NCBI GenBank assembly: GCA_963707515.1
Contig: CAVPQI010000003.1
Location: forward strand, 434,001-498,000
Reading direction: 5' to 3'
Source of the DNA: Sva-07 sp963707515
GTDB taxonomy: Bacteria; Actinomycetota; Acidimicrobiia; Acidimicrobiales; Ilumatobacteraceae
Length of the DNA: 64,000 nt
Positions within the stretch are counted from its first letter, which is position 1; the number at the start of each line of letters is the position of its first letter. Position numbers and translations under genes: made by a program. The notes under the pieces were generated by a model. That model was given only the letters and a program-made list of their open reading frames with translations. It had not been told where the DNA came from and made no database searches. This document shows, one piece after another, positions 1 through 10,018 of the stretch.

Positions 1-151
1 AGGCAGCGACGAACTGCGCGCCGAGATCGCCCGCCATGCCGGCGTGGCCGTCGACCGCATCGTTGCCGACACGCTCGACGAGGCCGCCCAGCAGGAACTG
101 ATCGAAGGCTTCATCCAGCGCGTCGGCGCACGTCAGGGAGTCGCATCATGA
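1..151 (+). CDS. atpF: ATP synthase Fo subunit b, C-terminal end (partial)
   Basis: Only the last 49 codons lie in the window; they are read from base 2 and end at TGA 149-151. The residues form a charged amphipathic helix (DELRAEIARHAG..., then LIEGFIQRVGA), as expected for the end of the b-subunit stalk that holds the delta subunit. The stop overlaps the start of the next gene in an ATGA arrangement, which suggests translational coupling. The call rests mainly on its place just before atpH-A-G-D-C, because the diagnostic membrane anchor is outside the window. Confidence 0.8.
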   Translation, partial: GSDELRAEIARHAGVAVDRIVADTLDEAAQQELIEGFIQRVGARQGVAS

Positions 152-679
152 GTGGTGACGCAAAGATCGAGGGCTACGCCCGAGCACTGTTCGAGATCGC
201 CCGCGCCGAGGGAACCCTCGACGAGGTCGAAGACGAGCTGTTCCGCTTCGCCCGCTCGTACGAGTCGAGCGACGCGCTGCGCAACGCGCTCGACCGACGA
301 GCACATCCCTGCCGAGAAGCGGCAGGCCATCGTCGAGGACCTCCTCGGCGGCAAGTCGACCACGACCACCGTCCAACTCGTCTCGATGGTCGTCGGTTCC
401 GGCCGATCCCGCGACCTGCCGGCGATCGTCGACAGCCTCGTCGCCCGCGCCTCGAGCGCCAAGCAGCTCGACGTCGCCGAGGTGCGCACCGCCGTCGCCC
501 TCAGCGCCGACCAGCAGGCCCGCCTCAAGGCGGCGCTGGAGAACGCGACCGGCAAGAGCCTCAACCTCAAGACCGTCGTCGACCCGTCGGTGATCGGTGG
601 CGTCGTCGCCACGATCGGCGACACGGTGATCGACGACACCATCCGCACACGCGTCGAGCAGCTGAAGAGCCGGCTCTGA
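148..679 (+). CDS. atpH: ATP synthase F1 subunit delta, with one apparent frameshift
   Basis: Delta is the stator subunit that links the b stalk to the top of the F1 head. The first part reads MSGDAKIEGYARALFEIARA..., the usual OSCP/delta N-terminal helix. From about base 292 the rest continues in another frame (TDEHIPAEKRQAIVEDLL... to VEQLKSRL). Deleting one G at about 292 restores one protein of about 176 residues, the normal family length, ending with the conserved IGGVVATIGDTVIDDTI region. The ATG overlaps the atpF stop. Because the enzyme is normally needed and both halves are well conserved, a sequencing error is more likely than a real mutation. Family call is firm; the true frame is not. 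Confidence 0.85.
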
Positions 680-748
680 GGCGCACCCCTGTTGTGAACC
701 CGCACGTCAACATCCCGCTCGTAATCGCGAAGGATCAGAAAGACCATC

Positions 749-2338
<1,590 letters not shown>

Positions 2339-2343
2339 TCTAG

Positions 2344-3312
2344 ATGGCAGGTGGTCAGGAGCGCATCCTCAAGGAACGAATTCGGAGCATCCGCGCGACG
2401 AAGAAGATCACGCGCGCGATGGAACTCATCGCCGCATCGCGGATCGTCAAGGCGCAAGCGCGCGTGTCCGCCGCCGTCCCCTATTCCGAGCAGATCACCG
2501 AGGTCGTCAAGGACCTCGCCGCCGGCGGTGCCTCGGCAGACTCGCCGTTGCTGGCGGGACGCGACGTGGTCAAGCACACCTGTTACGTCGTGATCAGCGC
2601 CGACCGCGGTCTGTGCGGTGGGTACAACTCAGGTGTCCAGCGAGCCGCCGAGGGTGAGATCAAAGCCGACGTCCTCGCCGGCGACGACTACACGATCATC
2701 CCGGTCGGCAAGAAGGCGCTCGGCTACTTCCGCTTCCGCGGCTACAACCTCGGCCAGGATTTCAACGGCTTCTCCGACCAGCCGACCTACGAGCACGCCC
2801 GCCAGATCGGCGAGCACGTCGTCGACCTGTTCGTCTCCGGTGAGGTCGACAAGGTGGAGCTCGTCTACACCCGCTTCATCAGTCCCGGCAGCCAAGAGGT
2901 CGTCCTGCGCCCGCTCGTGCCGCTGTCGACCGAGACGGTCGCCGGTGGCGACGGCAAGGCCGGCAGCGCCGACGGATCCGGCGGCGACTACGAGTTCGAG
3001 CCCGATCCGGCGACGATCCTCGACACGCTGCTCCCGCGGTACGTCGAAGCCCGCGTCTATGCCGCGCTGCTCAACGCCGCCGCCTCCGAGCACGCCTTCC
3101 GTCAGCGGGCGATGAAGTCCGCCACCGACAACGCCGAGGAGCTCATCAAGTCCCTCAGCCGCGTCATGAACCGCGCTCGCCAGGACTCGATCACCACCGA
3201 GATCATGGAGATCGTCGGTGGCGCCGAGGCCCTCGACGCCGGCGACGACGAGCTGCCCTACCTCGACCTCGGTGACGACGAGTTCACGCCCGCACTGCAC
3301 GCCACGTTCTGA
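2344..3312 (+). CDS. atpG: ATP synthase F1 subunit gamma
   Basis: Gamma is the rotating central stalk inside the alpha3beta3 head. The N-terminus (ERIRSIRATKKITRAMELIA) and the C-terminal helix (ASEHAFRQRAMKSATDNAEE) are the two classic conserved coiled-coil segments that lie in the F1 cavity. At 322 residues it is slightly long for the family (about 285-310). The extra length includes a Gly/Asp-rich stretch around residues 200-220 (GGDGKAGSADGSGGDYEFEP), an insertion of the kind seen in actinobacterial gamma subunits. The gene starts 5 bp after the atpA stop. Confidence 0.97.
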   Translation: MAGGQERILKERIRSIRATKKITRAMELIAASRIVKAQARVSAAVPYSEQITEVVKDLAAGGASADSPLLAGRDVVKHTCYVVISADRGLCGGYNSGVQRAAEGEIKADVLAGDDYTIIPVGKKALGYFRFRGYNLGQDFNGFSDQPTYEHARQIGEHVVDLFVSGEVDKVELVYTRFISPGSQEVVLRPLVPLSTETVAGGDGKAGSADGSGGDYEFEPDPATILDTLLPRYVEARVYAALLNAAASEHAFRQRAMKSATDNAEELIKSLSRVMNRARQDSITTEIMEIVGGAEALDAGDDELPYLDLGDDEFTPALHATF

Positions 3313-3344
3313 GCGAACCCCGCAATCCAGGAGACACACCAGTC

Positions 3345-4784
3345 ATGACCATGACCGATTCCCCCAGCACCGAGCTGAAGACGGGCCGCATCGTCGGCAT
3401 CGCCGGCCCGGTGGTCGACGTCGAGTTCCCTCGCGGCGCGCTGCCCGAGCTCAACTCGGCGGTGGAGTTCGAGATCACCCTCGAGGGCGAGACCGTCAAG
3501 GTGCTGGCCGAAGTCGCCCAGCAGCTCGGCGACAGCCGCGTGCGGGCGGTCTGCTTGAAGCCCACCGACGGCCTCGTCCGTGGCGCCCCCGTCCGCAACC
3601 TCGGCCACGGCATCACCGTGCCGGTCGGCGAGAAGGTGCTCGGCCACATCTGGAACGTGTGGGGCGAGCCGCTCGACGAGGCCCCCGAGGGTTTCGCCGA
3701 GATGGAGCGGTGGGAGATCCACCGCGACGCCCCGGCGTTCGACGCGCTCGAGCCGTCGGCGCGCATGTTCGAGACGGGCATCAAGGTCATCGACCTGCTC
3801 ACCCCGTACGTGGCGGGCGGCAAGATCGGCCTGTTCGGCGGTGCCGGCGTGGGCAAGACGGTGTTGATCACCGAGATGATCAACCGCGTCGCCTCGCAGC
3901 ACGGTGGTGTGTCCGTGTTCGCCGGCGTCGGCGAGCGCACCCGTGAGGGCACCGACCTCCGCCTCGAGATGATGGAGTCGGGCGTGTTCGAGAAGGCCGC
4001 CCTCGTGTTCGGCCAGATGGACGAACCGCCGGGGGTCCGGCTGCGCGTCGCCCTGTCGGCGCTGACGATGGCGGAGTACTTCCGCGACGTCCAGAACCAG
4101 GACGTGCTGTTGTTCGTCGACAACATCTTCCGCTTCGTCCAGGCCGGTTCCGAGGTCTCGACGTTGCTCGGCCGCATGCCGGCCGCCGTGGGCTACCAGC
4201 CGACGCTGGCTGACGAGATGGGCCAGCTGCAGGAGCGCATCACCTCGACCCGTGGCCGTTCGATCACGTCGCTGCAGGCCGTCTACGTGCCTGCCGACGA
4301 CTACACCGACCCGGCCCCGTTCACCACCTTCACGCACCTCGATGCGACGACCGAGCTGTCCCGCCAGGTCGCGGCGCTCGGCATCTACCCGGCGGTGGAC
4401 CCGCTGGCGTCGACGTCGACGATCCTGTCGCCCGAGGTCGTCGGTGACCATCACTACGCGATCGCCCGCCGGGTGCAAGAGACGCTGCAGCGCTACAAGG
4501 AGCTGCAGGACATCATCGCCATCCTCGGTCTCGACGAGCTGTCCGAAGAGGACCGCCTCATCGTCAACCGGGCCCGCAAGGTCGAGCGCTTCCTCTCGCA
4601 GCCGTTCTACGTCGCCGAGGTGTTCACCGGTCTCACCGGTGAGTACGTGCCGGTCGCCGAGACCGTCGAGTCGTTCGAGGCGATCATCAACGGCGAGCTC
4701 GACGAGGTCCCCGAGCAGGCGTTCCTCAACGTCGGCGGCGTCGAGCAGGTGCTCGCCAAGGCCAAGAAGCTGCAAGAGGGCTGA
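3345..4784 (+). CDS. atpD: ATP synthase F1 subunit beta (catalytic)
   Basis: Beta carries the catalytic site for ATP synthesis and hydrolysis. The 479 residues include the P-loop GGAGVGKT at 165-172, the catalytic Glu in GVGERTREG, a Walker B strand ending LLFVDNIFRF, and the DELSEEDRL motif near the C-terminus. An AGGAGA ribosome site lies upstream of the ATG, 32 bp after atpG. The gene is intact, unlike atpH in the same operon. Confidence 0.98.
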   Translation: MTMTDSPSTELKTGRIVGIAGPVVDVEFPRGALPELNSAVEFEITLEGETVKVLAEVAQQLGDSRVRAVCLKPTDGLVRGAPVRNLGHGITVPVGEKVLGHIWNVWGEPLDEAPEGFAEMERWEIHRDAPAFDALEPSARMFETGIKVIDLLTPYVAGGKIGLFGGAGVGKTVLITEMINRVASQHGGVSVFAGVGERTREGTDLRLEMMESGVFEKAALVFGQMDEPPGVRLRVALSALTMAEYFRDVQNQDVLLFVDNIFRFVQAGSEVSTLLGRMPAAVGYQPTLADEMGQLQERITSTRGRSITSLQAVYVPADDYTDPAPFTTFTHLDATTELSRQVAALGIYPAVDPLASTSTILSPEVVGDHHYAIARRVQETLQRYKELQDIIAILGLDELSEEDRLIVNRARKVERFLSQPFYVAEVFTGLTGEYVPVAETVESFEAIINGELDEVPEQAFLNVGGVEQVLAKAKKLQEG

Positions 4785-4786
4785 TC

Positions 4787-5215
4787 ATGGCCGATCCGTT
4801 GATCGTCGAAGTGGTGTCGCCCGAGGCGGTGCTGTACTCGGGTGAGGCCGACATGGTCATCACCCGCACGCTCGGCGGTGGCGAGGTCGCGTTCCAGGCC
4901 GGACACGCGCCGTTCCTCGGCGCCCTGATCGAGAACCACACGCGGATCTTCCAGACCGACGGCAAGGTGCAAGACATCGCCGTCCACGGTGGGTTCGTCG
5001 AGGTCAGTGGGTCACCGACCAAGGTGTCGATCCTGTCCGACAAGGCCGAGCTGGCCGAGGACATCGACGTCGAACGGGCGAAGGAGGCGCTGGAGCGCCA
5101 CGTGCACATGCTGCGCGACCAGAGCCTCGAGGCCAACCTGGTCGAGATCGCCACTGCCGGTCGTGACCGCAACATGGCCCGCCTCCGCGCCACCGGCACC
5201 TCGTTCACCGCCTGA
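4787..5215 (+). CDS. atpC: ATP synthase F1 subunit epsilon
   Basis: Epsilon couples the central stalk to the c-ring and restrains ATP hydrolysis. The 142-residue protein has the N-terminal beta-sandwich (VVSPEAVLYSGEADMVITRT, GHAPFLGAL, VHGGFVEVSG) and a C-terminal helical segment (DVERAKEALERHVHML). It starts 2 bp after the atpD stop and is the last gene of the operon. A hairpin without a T-run follows immediately. Confidence 0.96.
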   Translation: MADPLIVEVVSPEAVLYSGEADMVITRTLGGGEVAFQAGHAPFLGALIENHTRIFQTDGKVQDIAVHGGFVEVSGSPTKVSILSDKAELAEDIDVERAKEALERHVHMLRDQSLEANLVEIATAGRDRNMARLRATGTSFTA

Positions 5216-5220
5216 CATCA

Positions 5221-5238
5221 GCGGCGATCCGTCGCCGC
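5221..5238 (+). terminator. possible terminator hairpin after the atp operon
   Basis: A perfect 7-bp stem (GCGGCGA / TCGCCGC) around the loop TCCG starts 5 bp after the atpC stop. No T-run follows, so it would be an I-shaped hairpin of the kind often proposed in actinomycetes. Its position supports the call; no other evidence does. Confidence 0.4.
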
Positions 5239-5275
5239 CGGCAACCCTGTCAGACCCCCTCGTCATGATGGGGGT

Positions 5276-6531
5276 ATGGACACGGGGGTCGTGATCGAGC
5301 GGGTGCAGCGGATCGCCGCCACCCGTCATGACCCGACGGTCGGTCGTGCCGGCATCGAGTGCGGGTTGCGTGACGTGTCGGCGATCCGGGCGTGGTGCGA
5401 TGCCAGCGAAGCTGACCTGGTGCGTCAGTTGGCCGAGGTGGTGTCGTTTCCCGAGGCGGTGATCACCGACGCCACCCACGACAGCACCACCAACGCCGCC
5501 AAGACGATCGAACGTTCGAAGACATTGGATGCCGCCGTCGACTTGGCGTCGGCGTTGGACGACGGGGCGATCACTGCCGGTCACGTCGACGCCGTGACCC
5601 GTGCTGCGGGTGGTCTCGATGCCGGTCAACGCGAGGCCCTGATCGAACGCTGCGATCGCCTGTCGACGTTCGCCAGCCACGCCACCGTCGACCAGTGGCG
5701 CACCAAGGTCCGCCAGGTGGCGTGCGACGTGCAGCGTGCTGACGGTCTCGACCGGTTGGAACGTCAGAAGCGGGCAACCACCGTGTCGACCTGGGTCGAC
5801 GGTGAAGGGATGTGGAACCTGCGCGGACGGTTCGATCCGCTCACCGGCGTCACCCTCGCCACCCGGTTGGATCACACCGTCGACACCGTGTTCGCCGACA
5901 CCGTCCCCGCCACCGCACCCGCCGATCCGATCGAACGCAACAAACACCTCCGTGCCCTCGCCCTCGCCCGACTGATCACCGGCGACGCACCCACGCCACG
6001 GGCGGGTCGACCCGAGTTCGTCGTCGTCATCGACACCACCAGCGACACGAACACCACCGGCGCCCCCCGGCACGACGTCCGACGAGCCGGACTGGGACGT
6101 CACCTGGCCGATCCCCGTCGACATCCCACTCCGCGGTCCTGCGCCAGATGATGAACGAACCCGACGCCAACGTGCACACCGTCATCGTCCGCAACGGCAT
6201 CGTGCTCCACGCACCAGGCGAACTCGACCTCGGACGCACCACCCGCCTCGCCAACACAGCCCAACGACGAGCACTCCGCGCCCTCTACGCCACCTGCACC
6301 GTGCCCGGCTGCTGTGTCCCCTACGACCGCTGCAAACTCCACCACATCACCTGGTGGCGCAACGGCGGCACCACCAACCTCTCCAACCTCGCGCCACTGT
6401 GCACCACCCATCACACCAACGTCCACCACGACGGCTGGACCCTCACCCTCGGACCCAACCGAGAACTCACCCTCACCCTCCCCGACGGCACCATCATGAC
6501 CACCGGCCCACCCAACCGAAGCGCGGCATGA
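5276..6531 (+). CDS. DUF222 / HNH endonuclease domain protein (13E12-like), two apparent frameshifts
   Basis: The N-terminal 270 residues match the DUF222 helical domain of the actinobacterial 13E12 repeat family. The C-terminus is a zinc-type HNH nuclease: C-x4-C near CTVPGCCVPYDRCKLHHITW, then NLSNLAPLCTTHHTNVHHDG. The reading frame changes at about 6080 and at about 6130. Removing one base at each point gives a continuous protein of about 417 residues running through DEPDWDVTWPIPVDIP and AVLRQMMNEP. The biological role of this family is unknown; it is multicopy in many actinomycetes. Both lesions look like single-base insertions, so the gene may be intact in the organism. Confidence 0.8.
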
Positions 6532-6617
6532 GCCGTGGCACGGGCGGCGGAAGGACCAGGACGCGGCGCGCCCCACCCACTGCGCGCACGTCGACGCTCT
6601 CTGCTACCTTCGGCGCC

Positions 6618-7247
6618 GTGGGTGCGGAGCGGATCCAACGTCGTCCTGGTCCTGGTCGCGCCGACAGCGGCACGCCGACCACGTCGGGCAGGTCGGGCAC
6701 TGCGGTCGGCGCTGGTGTCGCGCATGACGTTCATCGTGAGATCGCCGGCGCTCAGCGGAGCGTCCTGCCGCTGCCGTCACCCGGCCGTGTCCGGGCGAGC
6801 GCAGCCACCGTCATCCACCGCAAGATCGCCCAGTCCGCCGATCCGCTGCTCGGTCCGAAGGCGGAGATCCCCGATGCCGCGCTGGCCGGCGACGTGGCCG
6901 CCAACGCCAGCGACACGCTGGCGCTCGTCAAGGCGGGCACGACGATGGACGCCCACCCCTGGGTGAGCGCCAGGACGAAGGCCAACGGCGGCAAGACGCC
7001 CAACAGCGTGAAGAAGAACTTCAAGTGGAAGTGGCCGCACCGCAACCGCGACGGCCACCTGCCGGGGACGCCGGGCGCGGGCGGCTACGACGAGTACTAC
7101 ATCAACCGCGGGCCGAACTCGTCCGGCGAACCGACGGAGTGGGAGCGGCTCGTGGTCAGCACGTCGACCAACGACGTGTTCCACACCGACAACCACTACG
7201 GCGACCACGGCGCGCCGGCGTTCACCCACCTCGGCACCACCGCATGA
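6618..7247 (+). CDS. putative guanyl-specific ribonuclease (N1/T1/barnase superfamily) toxin
   Basis: The last 60 residues of this 209-residue product show the microbial RNase pattern. A catalytic Glu lies in GYDEYYI (residue 159), an Arg in ERLVVST (177) and a His in FHTDNHYGDH (193), spaced as in RNase Sa and barnase. The N-terminal 130 residues are unfamiliar, with no clear signal peptide or membrane segment. GTG at 6618 is the best start; an open frame continues upstream only inside the HNH gene. The next gene overlaps by ATGA and encodes a barstar-like inhibitor, which strongly supports a toxin-immunity pair. Whether the enzyme is exported or acts inside the cell is not visible. Confidence 0.65.
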   Translation: MGAERIQRRPGPGRADSGTPTTSGRSGTAVGAGVAHDVHREIAGAQRSVLPLPSPGRVRASAATVIHRKIAQSADPLLGPKAEIPDAALAGDVAANASDTLALVKAGTTMDAHPWVSARTKANGGKTPNSVKKNFKWKWPHRNRDGHLPGTPGAGGYDEYYINRGPNSSGEPTEWERLVVSTSTNDVFHTDNHYGDHGAPAFTHLGTTA

Positions 7248-7654
7248 CCCGCTTCGCCGTCCGCAACCTCGTCGCCCAGGCCGACGCCGATCGCCTCCTC
7301 ACCCTGCTGCGCGACGAGGGCTACGCGATCCGCGAAGCCGACACGTCGGGCGTCAGCACGCGCACCGAGCTGTGGCAGCGGCTCGGTGACGCCCTCGGCT
7401 TCGACGACGTCGCAGGTTGGGATTCGCTCGAGGACCATCTCGCGACAGCACTGCTGCCCGACGACGACGAGGGCGACCAGGTCGCCTTCGTCTGGCACCA
7501 TGCCGGCGACCTGCAGCGAGCCGACCTCGACGCCTTCCTGGAGACCGTCGACATCCTCGTCGCCACGAGCCGGCAGGCGACGACGATGGAGCTCGGACTG
7601 GTGTCGTTCCTGCTGGGCGACAGCGACGACTTCCCGCCACTCGCCGACGACTGA
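7244..7654 (+). CDS. barstar-like ribonuclease inhibitor
   Basis: This 136-residue acidic protein resembles the barstar family. After an N-terminal strand-helix part (FAVRNLVAQADADRLLTLLR) comes a segment with the family's typical helix-strand layout (LWQRLGDALGFDDVAGWDSL, then VAFVWHHAG). The acidic surface fits binding to a basic RNase. Its ATG overlaps the stop of the RNase-like gene, so toxin and inhibitor are probably made together. Sequence similarity is modest; the gene pairing carries much of the weight. Confidence 0.65.
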   Translation: MTRFAVRNLVAQADADRLLTLLRDEGYAIREADTSGVSTRTELWQRLGDALGFDDVAGWDSLEDHLATALLPDDDEGDQVAFVWHHAGDLQRADLDAFLETVDILVATSRQATTMELGLVSFLLGDSDDFPPLADD

Positions 7655-7666
7655 ACGCGTGCCGCG

Positions 7667-8662
7667 TCAGTAGTCGATGGCGGCGAACTCGCGGAGCTTG
7701 CTCACCCGGTGGTGGGCGTCGATGAGTCGCACGGTGCCGCTGCGCGAGCGCATGACGAGGCTCTGGGTGTGGGCCCCGGTGGCGTCGAAGCGCACACCAC
7801 GCAGCAGCGCGCCATCGGTGAGCCCGGTGGCGGCGAAGAAGCAGTTGTCGCTCTGGATCAGGTCGTCCTGATCGAACACCCGGTCGAGGTCGTAGCCGCC
7901 GTCGAGCATCGCCGTCAGCTCGGCCTCGCTCTGCGGTGCGAAGCGGGCCTGGATCTCGCCGCCCATCGCCTTCATCGCCGCCGCTGACACGACCCCTTCG
8001 GGCGTGCCGCCGATCCCGAACAGCGCATCGGCGCCGGCGTCGGGCCAGCAGGTGGCGACCGAGCCGTAGACGTCGCCGTCGCTGATCAGCCGGATGCGGC
8101 AGCCGCTGGCACGGATCTCGCCGATCAGATCCTCGTGGCGCGGTCGATCGAGGATGACGACGGTGAGGTCGCGGACCTCCTCGCCCTTCGCCTTGGCGAT
8201 CCAGCGCAGGTTCTGCGTCGGGGTGGCGGTGATGTCGATCGACCCGACGGCGGCGGGGCCGACGGCGATCTTCTCCATGTAGAACGACGGGCCCGGATCG
8301 AGCATCGAACCGCGGTCGGAGACGGCGATCACCGAGAGGGCGTTGGTCTTGCCCTGGGCGGTGAGCGTGGTGCCGTCGATGGGGTCGACGGCGACGTCGA
8401 CCTCCGGCGCACCGCCGTCGCCGACGCGCTCACCGTTGTACAACATCGGCGCTTCATCCTTCTCGCCTTCGCCGATCACGACGACACCGTCCATCGTCAC
8501 CGTGGACAGCGACAACCGCATCGCTTCGACCGCGGCGCGGTCGGCGCCGTTCTTGTCGCCCCGACCGACCCAGCGGGCGGCCGCGAGGCAGGCCGACTCG
8601 GTCGCACGGACCAGCTCCATCGCGAGGTTGCGATCGGGCTGCTGGCGGTTCGCGCTGGTCAT
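7667..8662 (-). CDS. glpX: fructose-1,6-bisphosphatase class II
   Basis: This enzyme removes the C1 phosphate of fructose-1,6-bisphosphate in gluconeogenesis. The 331-residue protein has the GlpX metal-binding motifs (GEGEKDEAPMLYNGE and VDPIDGTTLTAQGKTNALSV) and GIGGTPEGVVSAAAM further on. Length and motifs match actinobacterial GlpX, the usual sole FBPase of the group. It converges on the barstar gene with only 12 bp between stops. Confidence 0.96.
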   Translation of the reverse strand: MTSANRQQPDRNLAMELVRATESACLAAARWVGRGDKNGADRAAVEAMRLSLSTVTMDGVVVIGEGEKDEAPMLYNGERVGDGGAPEVDVAVDPIDGTTLTAQGKTNALSVIAVSDRGSMLDPGPSFYMEKIAVGPAAVGSIDITATPTQNLRWIAKAKGEEVRDLTVVILDRPRHEDLIGEIRASGCRIRLISDGDVYGSVATCWPDAGADALFGIGGTPEGVVSAAAMKAMGGEIQARFAPQSEAELTAMLDGGYDLDRVFDQDDLIQSDNCFFAATGLTDGALLRGVRFDATGAHTQSLVMRSRSGTVRLIDAHHRVSKLREFAAIDY

Positions 8663-8729
8663 GACCCCAACGTAGTTGCGGGGTCATGACCAGGCGCAAT
8701 GTGCACGCCACCGCATGGGCGGCGCGCGC

Positions 8730-8867
8730 CTACGTGCTCCGACGCTGTCGGCGGGCTCGCTTCCGGCCGTCACGCACGGCGCGCTGGTGTTCGGCGCGAC
8801 GAATGCGCTCCTCGCGGTCGATGCGAGCGAGGATGTCGTACTGGACGAGGTGGGACTGCTGGTACAT
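8730..8867 (-). CDS. small basic protein, 45 aa, unknown function
   Basis: The predicted product begins MYQQSHLVQYDILARIDREE and ends in an Arg-rich tail. The upstream sequence GAGAGGAACCACC gives a near-ideal Shine-Dalgarno site 6 bases from the ATG, which is the main reason to call it real. It has no recognisable domain; the middle could form a charged helix. It lies between glpX and another tiny ORF on the same strand and may be transcribed alone. Confidence 0.5.
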   Translation of the reverse strand: MYQQSHLVQYDILARIDREERIRRAEHQRAVRDGRKRARRQRRST

Positions 8868-8991
8868 GGTGGTTCCTCTCTCGGGAATTGCGTGGGGATT
8901 GCTTCGGGGATTGCTGGGTCGTTTTGGGGGATCGAGCGACGCGCGGGCGCGGTGGGACACCGCTGACGGGGCGCGTCAGGTGGAGGAGAAG

Positions 8992-9009
8992 GTCACCGCA
9001 CGCGGTGAC
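8992..9009 (-). terminator. hairpin between two tiny ORFs
   Basis: GTCACCGC and GCGGTGAC form a perfect inverted repeat separated by two bases, or a 7-bp stem with a 4-base loop. It starts 19 bp after the stop of the 34-residue ORF and precedes a pyrimidine-rich stretch on the minus strand. It could end that short transcript. Three copies of a GGGATTGC-like word follow at about 8880-8912. Confidence 0.4.
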
Positions 9010-9027
9010 GACTCGAGGGATGCCGCG

Positions 9028-9132
9028 TCAGGCGGCGCGTCGGCCGAGGGCGGTTCGGCCCATGGCGGGAGCGACGCGCGGGGCGGCGAACGTGTCGTCG
9101 GGGCGCAGCGCTGGCGTGATGATGGTCAGCAT
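9028..9132 (-). CDS. very small ORF, 34 aa, unknown function
   Basis: The product starts MLTIITPALRPDDTFAAPRV and ends in an Arg/Ala-rich tail. Its start is preceded by GGAAGGAGG, one of the strongest ribosome sites in the window, at good spacing, and a hairpin follows the stop. No domain is recognised. A leader peptide or a short conserved protein are both possible. Confidence 0.4.
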   Translation of the reverse strand: MLTIITPALRPDDTFAAPRVAPAMGRTALGRRAA

Positions 9133-9260
9133 CGTGGGGAACCTCCTTCCTCGGTCGTGGCGAGCGGATCTCGCAGGGCGGAGTGTGGCGCGCCGGACCT
9201 GGCCGACGCAACGAGGTTTCACGATCCGCCCAGCCCCCGACGGCGTGGTCGCGACCCGGG

Positions 9261-10007
9261 TCAGCGCGGCGAGGCCGATGAGACCGGCACGGAGCGCCGG
9301 TCGCGGCGCACGATCAGCTGCCACCACAGCACCGCCAGACCGCGGATTGCCTGCAGCAGGTGACGGATGCGGAAGAACTGGCTGCTGCCGTGCGGTCGCT
9401 CGTAGTGGTGGATCGGGACCTCGACGAACGGTGATCCCTGTTCTTGCATGCGGCGCATCAGTTCGACGCAGATCACACCGCTGTTGCTGCGTAGTTCCGG
9501 CACGGCGGTCCGCCGGATGAGCCGGAAGTCGCAATCGGTGTCCTGCACCTGCAGGCGGAATGCGAGGCGCACACCATGGTGGTACACGCGCCCGATGATC
9601 CGGCGATGGAGCGGATCACCGCGTCCGATCTTGACGCCCTGCACGAGATCGACGGTGTCGTCGGCGGCGGCCACGAGGTCGGTCAGCTCCGCTGGGTCGT
9701 ACTGGGCGTCACCGTCGGTGTAGAAGACCCACTCCTTGGTCGCCGTCGTGAAACCGGAGATCAGCGCCGCCCCGTACCCACGGTTGACCTCGTGGGTGAC
9801 GACGACGACGCCGAGCTCGTCGGCGAGCCGCGCCAGCACGTCGGCCGAGTCGTCCGCCGACCCGTCGTTGACGACGATGATCTCGAAGTCGTCGACGCTG
9901 CGTTGCAGCGCGCCCCGCACCGAACGCACCATCGACTCGATCGACTTCGCGTCGTTGTAACAGGGGAAGAACGCGGAGATCGACGTCACCGCCGAGTTGG
10001 CGCACAT
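9261..10007 (-). CDS. glycosyltransferase family 2 (polyprenyl-phosphate sugar transferase-like)
   Basis: The 248-residue protein has the GT-A fold signatures of dolichyl-phosphate-mannose synthase-like enzymes: FFPCYNDAKSIESMV, IIVVNDGSADDSADVL, and the metal-binding acidic motif in YTDGDAQYDPAEL. The DTDCDFRLIRR segment is also typical. These enzymes usually move a sugar from a nucleotide to polyprenyl phosphate at the cytoplasmic membrane. ATG at 10007 is chosen because homology begins there. It is the last gene of a four-gene minus-strand cluster, 11 bp after the aminotransferase. Confidence 0.85.
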   Translation of the reverse strand: MCANSAVTSISAFFPCYNDAKSIESMVRSVRGALQRSVDDFEIIVVNDGSADDSADVLARLADELGVVVVTHEVNRGYGAALISGFTTATKEWVFYTDGDAQYDPAELTDLVAAADDTVDLVQGVKIGRGDPLHRRIIGRVYHHGVRLAFRLQVQDTDCDFRLIRRTAVPELRSNSGVICVELMRRMQEQGSPFVEVPIHHYERPHGSSQFFRIRHLLQAIRGLAVLWWQLIVRRDRRSVPVSSASPR

Positions 10008-10018
10008 GGCGGCAGAGA

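Noticed and set aside
148..679. Programmed ribosomal frameshift in atpH
   Set aside because: No slippery heptamer or downstream pseudoknot is evident, and similar +1 lesions occur in unrelated genes; sequencing error is simpler.
3258..4775. Long minus-strand frame across atpD
   Set aside because: Antisense to atpD, no homology, GC-driven.
6354..6617. Upstream extension of the RNase-like gene
   Set aside because: It lies within the HNH coding region in another frame and is His/Pro/Arg-rich noise; GTG 6618 is the better start.
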